A stretch of DNA of 64,000 bases from assembly GCA_965153455.1 (NCBI GenBank), contig OZ234497.1:6634001-6698000 (forward strand), read 5' to 3'. The DNA comes from Sphagnum compactum (Eukaryota > Bryophyta > Sphagnopsida > Sphagnales). The position numbers and the translations under genes are program-made. This document shows, in pieces, positions 62,293-64,000 of the stretch; within the stretch, counting starts at the first letter, position 1, and every line of letters starts with the position of its first letter. Below the pieces are notes generated by a model, which did no database searches, was not told the origin of the DNA, and was given only the letters and a program-made list of their open reading frames with translations.

Positions 62293-63585
62293 TCAAAAAA
62301 CAAAGAATCATGTCATTTTATTGTTTTGGACAATTTATTTTAACTTATCTAGAAAGCTTAGTTTAACTAGTTTATGTTAACTAATCTACCATACCCACCT
62401 AATGTACCTATCTTAACTTTTTTGTTACCTACTTAATTACCTAGCTTATATACCTACCTAACTTAATTTATTTACCTACATTGTCATGGACACCAATATA
62501 GTACATGGTCACATGATGAATGGAATTTATTCACATGGATTTTCATCCATGACCTTGTAGTTCATTCATAATCCACTTGTAGTTAACTCTCAATTCATTC
62601 TTAAGTGAAAATCCTTTAAGGTGTACCACCTAGGATGACAAAGACCTAGTCATTATTGTAATTTTTTTTCCAGTATATCTTGATCCCCATCAAAATTAAT
62701 GAGTCAAAAACTATGAAATATTTCATAAATACCATATTTTAAACCACTACAATTTTAGATTCTATCGTCACAAATGTGTTTTTTACATGGTAAGAAAGGA
62801 CTAGGTAAAAAATATAAAAATGGGTGACATTATAACAATATTTTGATACACCCTAAAAAAATTGGGCCTTTTTAGATAACTTCTAATTCATTCCAGAGTT
62901 CTTATATTCCACTTTTAGTTAACATTTAATCAATTCACAATTAATTCTTAGTTCATTTTTAATTAACTCCTAATTAATTTGTAATTCATTTATAATTAAG
63001 AAGCTTCTTTAAAATCTTCTTTAATTAGTGGGCACATGAAGACTAAATCGGGTGTAGTCATACTAACATGTACCAAAAGCAGTCGTAACCATTGCTTAAT
63101 TTTTGAATTTTGGATTATAAAAACAATAATAATAAATAGATTTTTTTTAATAAAATGTTATTTTGAATACATTATCTCGAAGTAAGTAGGTAGGCTGAGT
63201 AGGTATCTATGTACCTACTCACCCACTTATTAAATCAATCTGCTATTCATTGTGAACACCATTTTGAGTAATCAAAATAACCATAAATAATAAATTTTCA
63301 TATTTATTTAATTATAATATGGATTAGACAAAATTAAATGTCCCCATTGACTAGACCCCCTTTTTTCACTAAAGGTGTATTATGTGACTAAATGTTTGAT
63401 TTGACCAAGTAGTTTATAAAGTCATTTTAGTCAATTGAATTAGTCAAAAGAGACATGTCACTTTAACAATTAGTTAAATGGACCAATTTTTTGGTCAAAA
63501 ATCAAGTTGGAAAGCTTGGAACATCATGATTTGTAATATCGAAGGTGTTTCATGATGTGTGAAATGCAAAGCTTTCATGTGTTGA
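62293..63585. other. Intergenic, AT-rich, no gene seen
   Basis: Contains ACCTA/TAGGT short repeats (62,390-62,475 and 63,180-63,230) and TTAATT-rich sequence. No coding signal. Confidence 0.5.
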
Positions 63586-63589
63586 GTTG

Positions 63590-64000
63590 GTGGTGGATGC
63601 ACATGGCAAGGTGCATCAAGTCAAATGCAAGGTTTGTACCAAAATAGATGGCAAGGAAAAGTTGTTAGCACTCAATTGGATAGTCTTTGAAAGCATGGTT
63701 GTAAGAGGAAGGCCTTAGTTATAAATCCCAAAAGTATATAAAGATGGTGAGTACTACATGACCAAGGATTTTGTCCATGCCAAAAATGAACATTTGTAGC
63801 TAGGAAGGATACAAATTTTCAACAAGTTTGCCATGTTGTTAGTGGAAAGAGGACAAAAAAATTGGTTTGATGTTCTATTTGTTTCCACATGATGCTAGTT
63901 GAAAGCAAACCTATGATTAATTACAAAAGTATGAGCAAGTTTCTACATTTCCTTGATGTTAAAAACTTTCCAAAAACTCAATAGTCAAATATAGTTGGTT
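63590..64000 (+). pseudogene. Degenerate hAT-like/BED zinc-finger transposase fragment (truncated by window edge)
   Basis: The plus strand encodes VDAHGKVHQVKCKVCTKIDG, with a C-x2-C pair as in BED-type fingers, followed by KEKLLALNW. A stop follows, and further matching pieces appear after it (GEYYMTKDFVHAKNEHL, then VESKPMINYKSMSKFLHFLD) up to the window end. This succession resembles the N-terminus of hAT-type transposon proteins found in moss genomes, recalled rather than searched. Stops (near 63,716 and 63,800) show it is broken. Confidence 0.4.

Overview
The window is nuclear DNA of a land plant. It is AT-rich and repeat-laden, with four recognisable protein-coding genes and GT-AG introns. 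Two of the genes, the full-size PDR-type ABCG transporter and the MYB-CC factor, belong to plant-type families. TTTAGGG/CCCTAAA plant telomere motifs are scattered through it. The organism is probably a non-seed plant such as a moss; I infer this from the pogo-type and hAT-like transposon debris next to plant genes, but no sequence here fixes the species.

Layout. 1-72: possible tail of an unknown gene. 149-691 (-): intronless DPH4-type J-domain/CSL zinc-finger protein of diphthamide synthesis. 1.6-4.7 kb: two adjacent repeat-bounded modules, the second holding one exon of a DUF604 glycosyltransferase-like gene. 5.9-7.2 kb (-): dead pogo/DDE_1 transposase. 7.2-14.3 kb: LINE-like 3' end, purine/pyrimidine tracts, a decayed minisatellite and AT-rich low complexity. 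14,396-23,899 (+): complete 23-exon full-size ABCG transporter. 25.1-27.0 kb (-): decayed Gln-rich coding remnant. 28,086-33,886 (-): complete 12-exon RIN2/RIN3-like membrane RING-H2/CUE ubiquitin ligase, convergent with the ABCG gene. 34-42.5 kb: AT-rich DNA with three tandem-repeat arrays. 42,978-47,696 (-): complete 6-exon MYB-CC (GARP) transcription factor. 49.3-64 kb: gene-poor DNA with telomere-like motifs, repeat pairs, a LINE-like 3' end, a tRNA-derived SINE-like head and a hAT-like remnant.

The four intact genes do not form a pathway. They are an ordinary plant gene neighbourhood: translation-factor modification, plasma-membrane efflux, ER/plasma-membrane ubiquitylation and transcription. 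ABCG/PDR pumps and RIN2-type ligases both have known members in plant defence, but their adjacency is not evidence of cooperation. Exon models were assembled by hand from splice signals and reading frame. All junctions are in phase and each model gives a protein of normal family length. I found no convincing undescribed multi-gene system. The most unusual structures are the paired repeat-bounded modules at 1.6-4.7 kb, the decayed Gln-rich gene, and several tandem or foldback repeats abutting genes.
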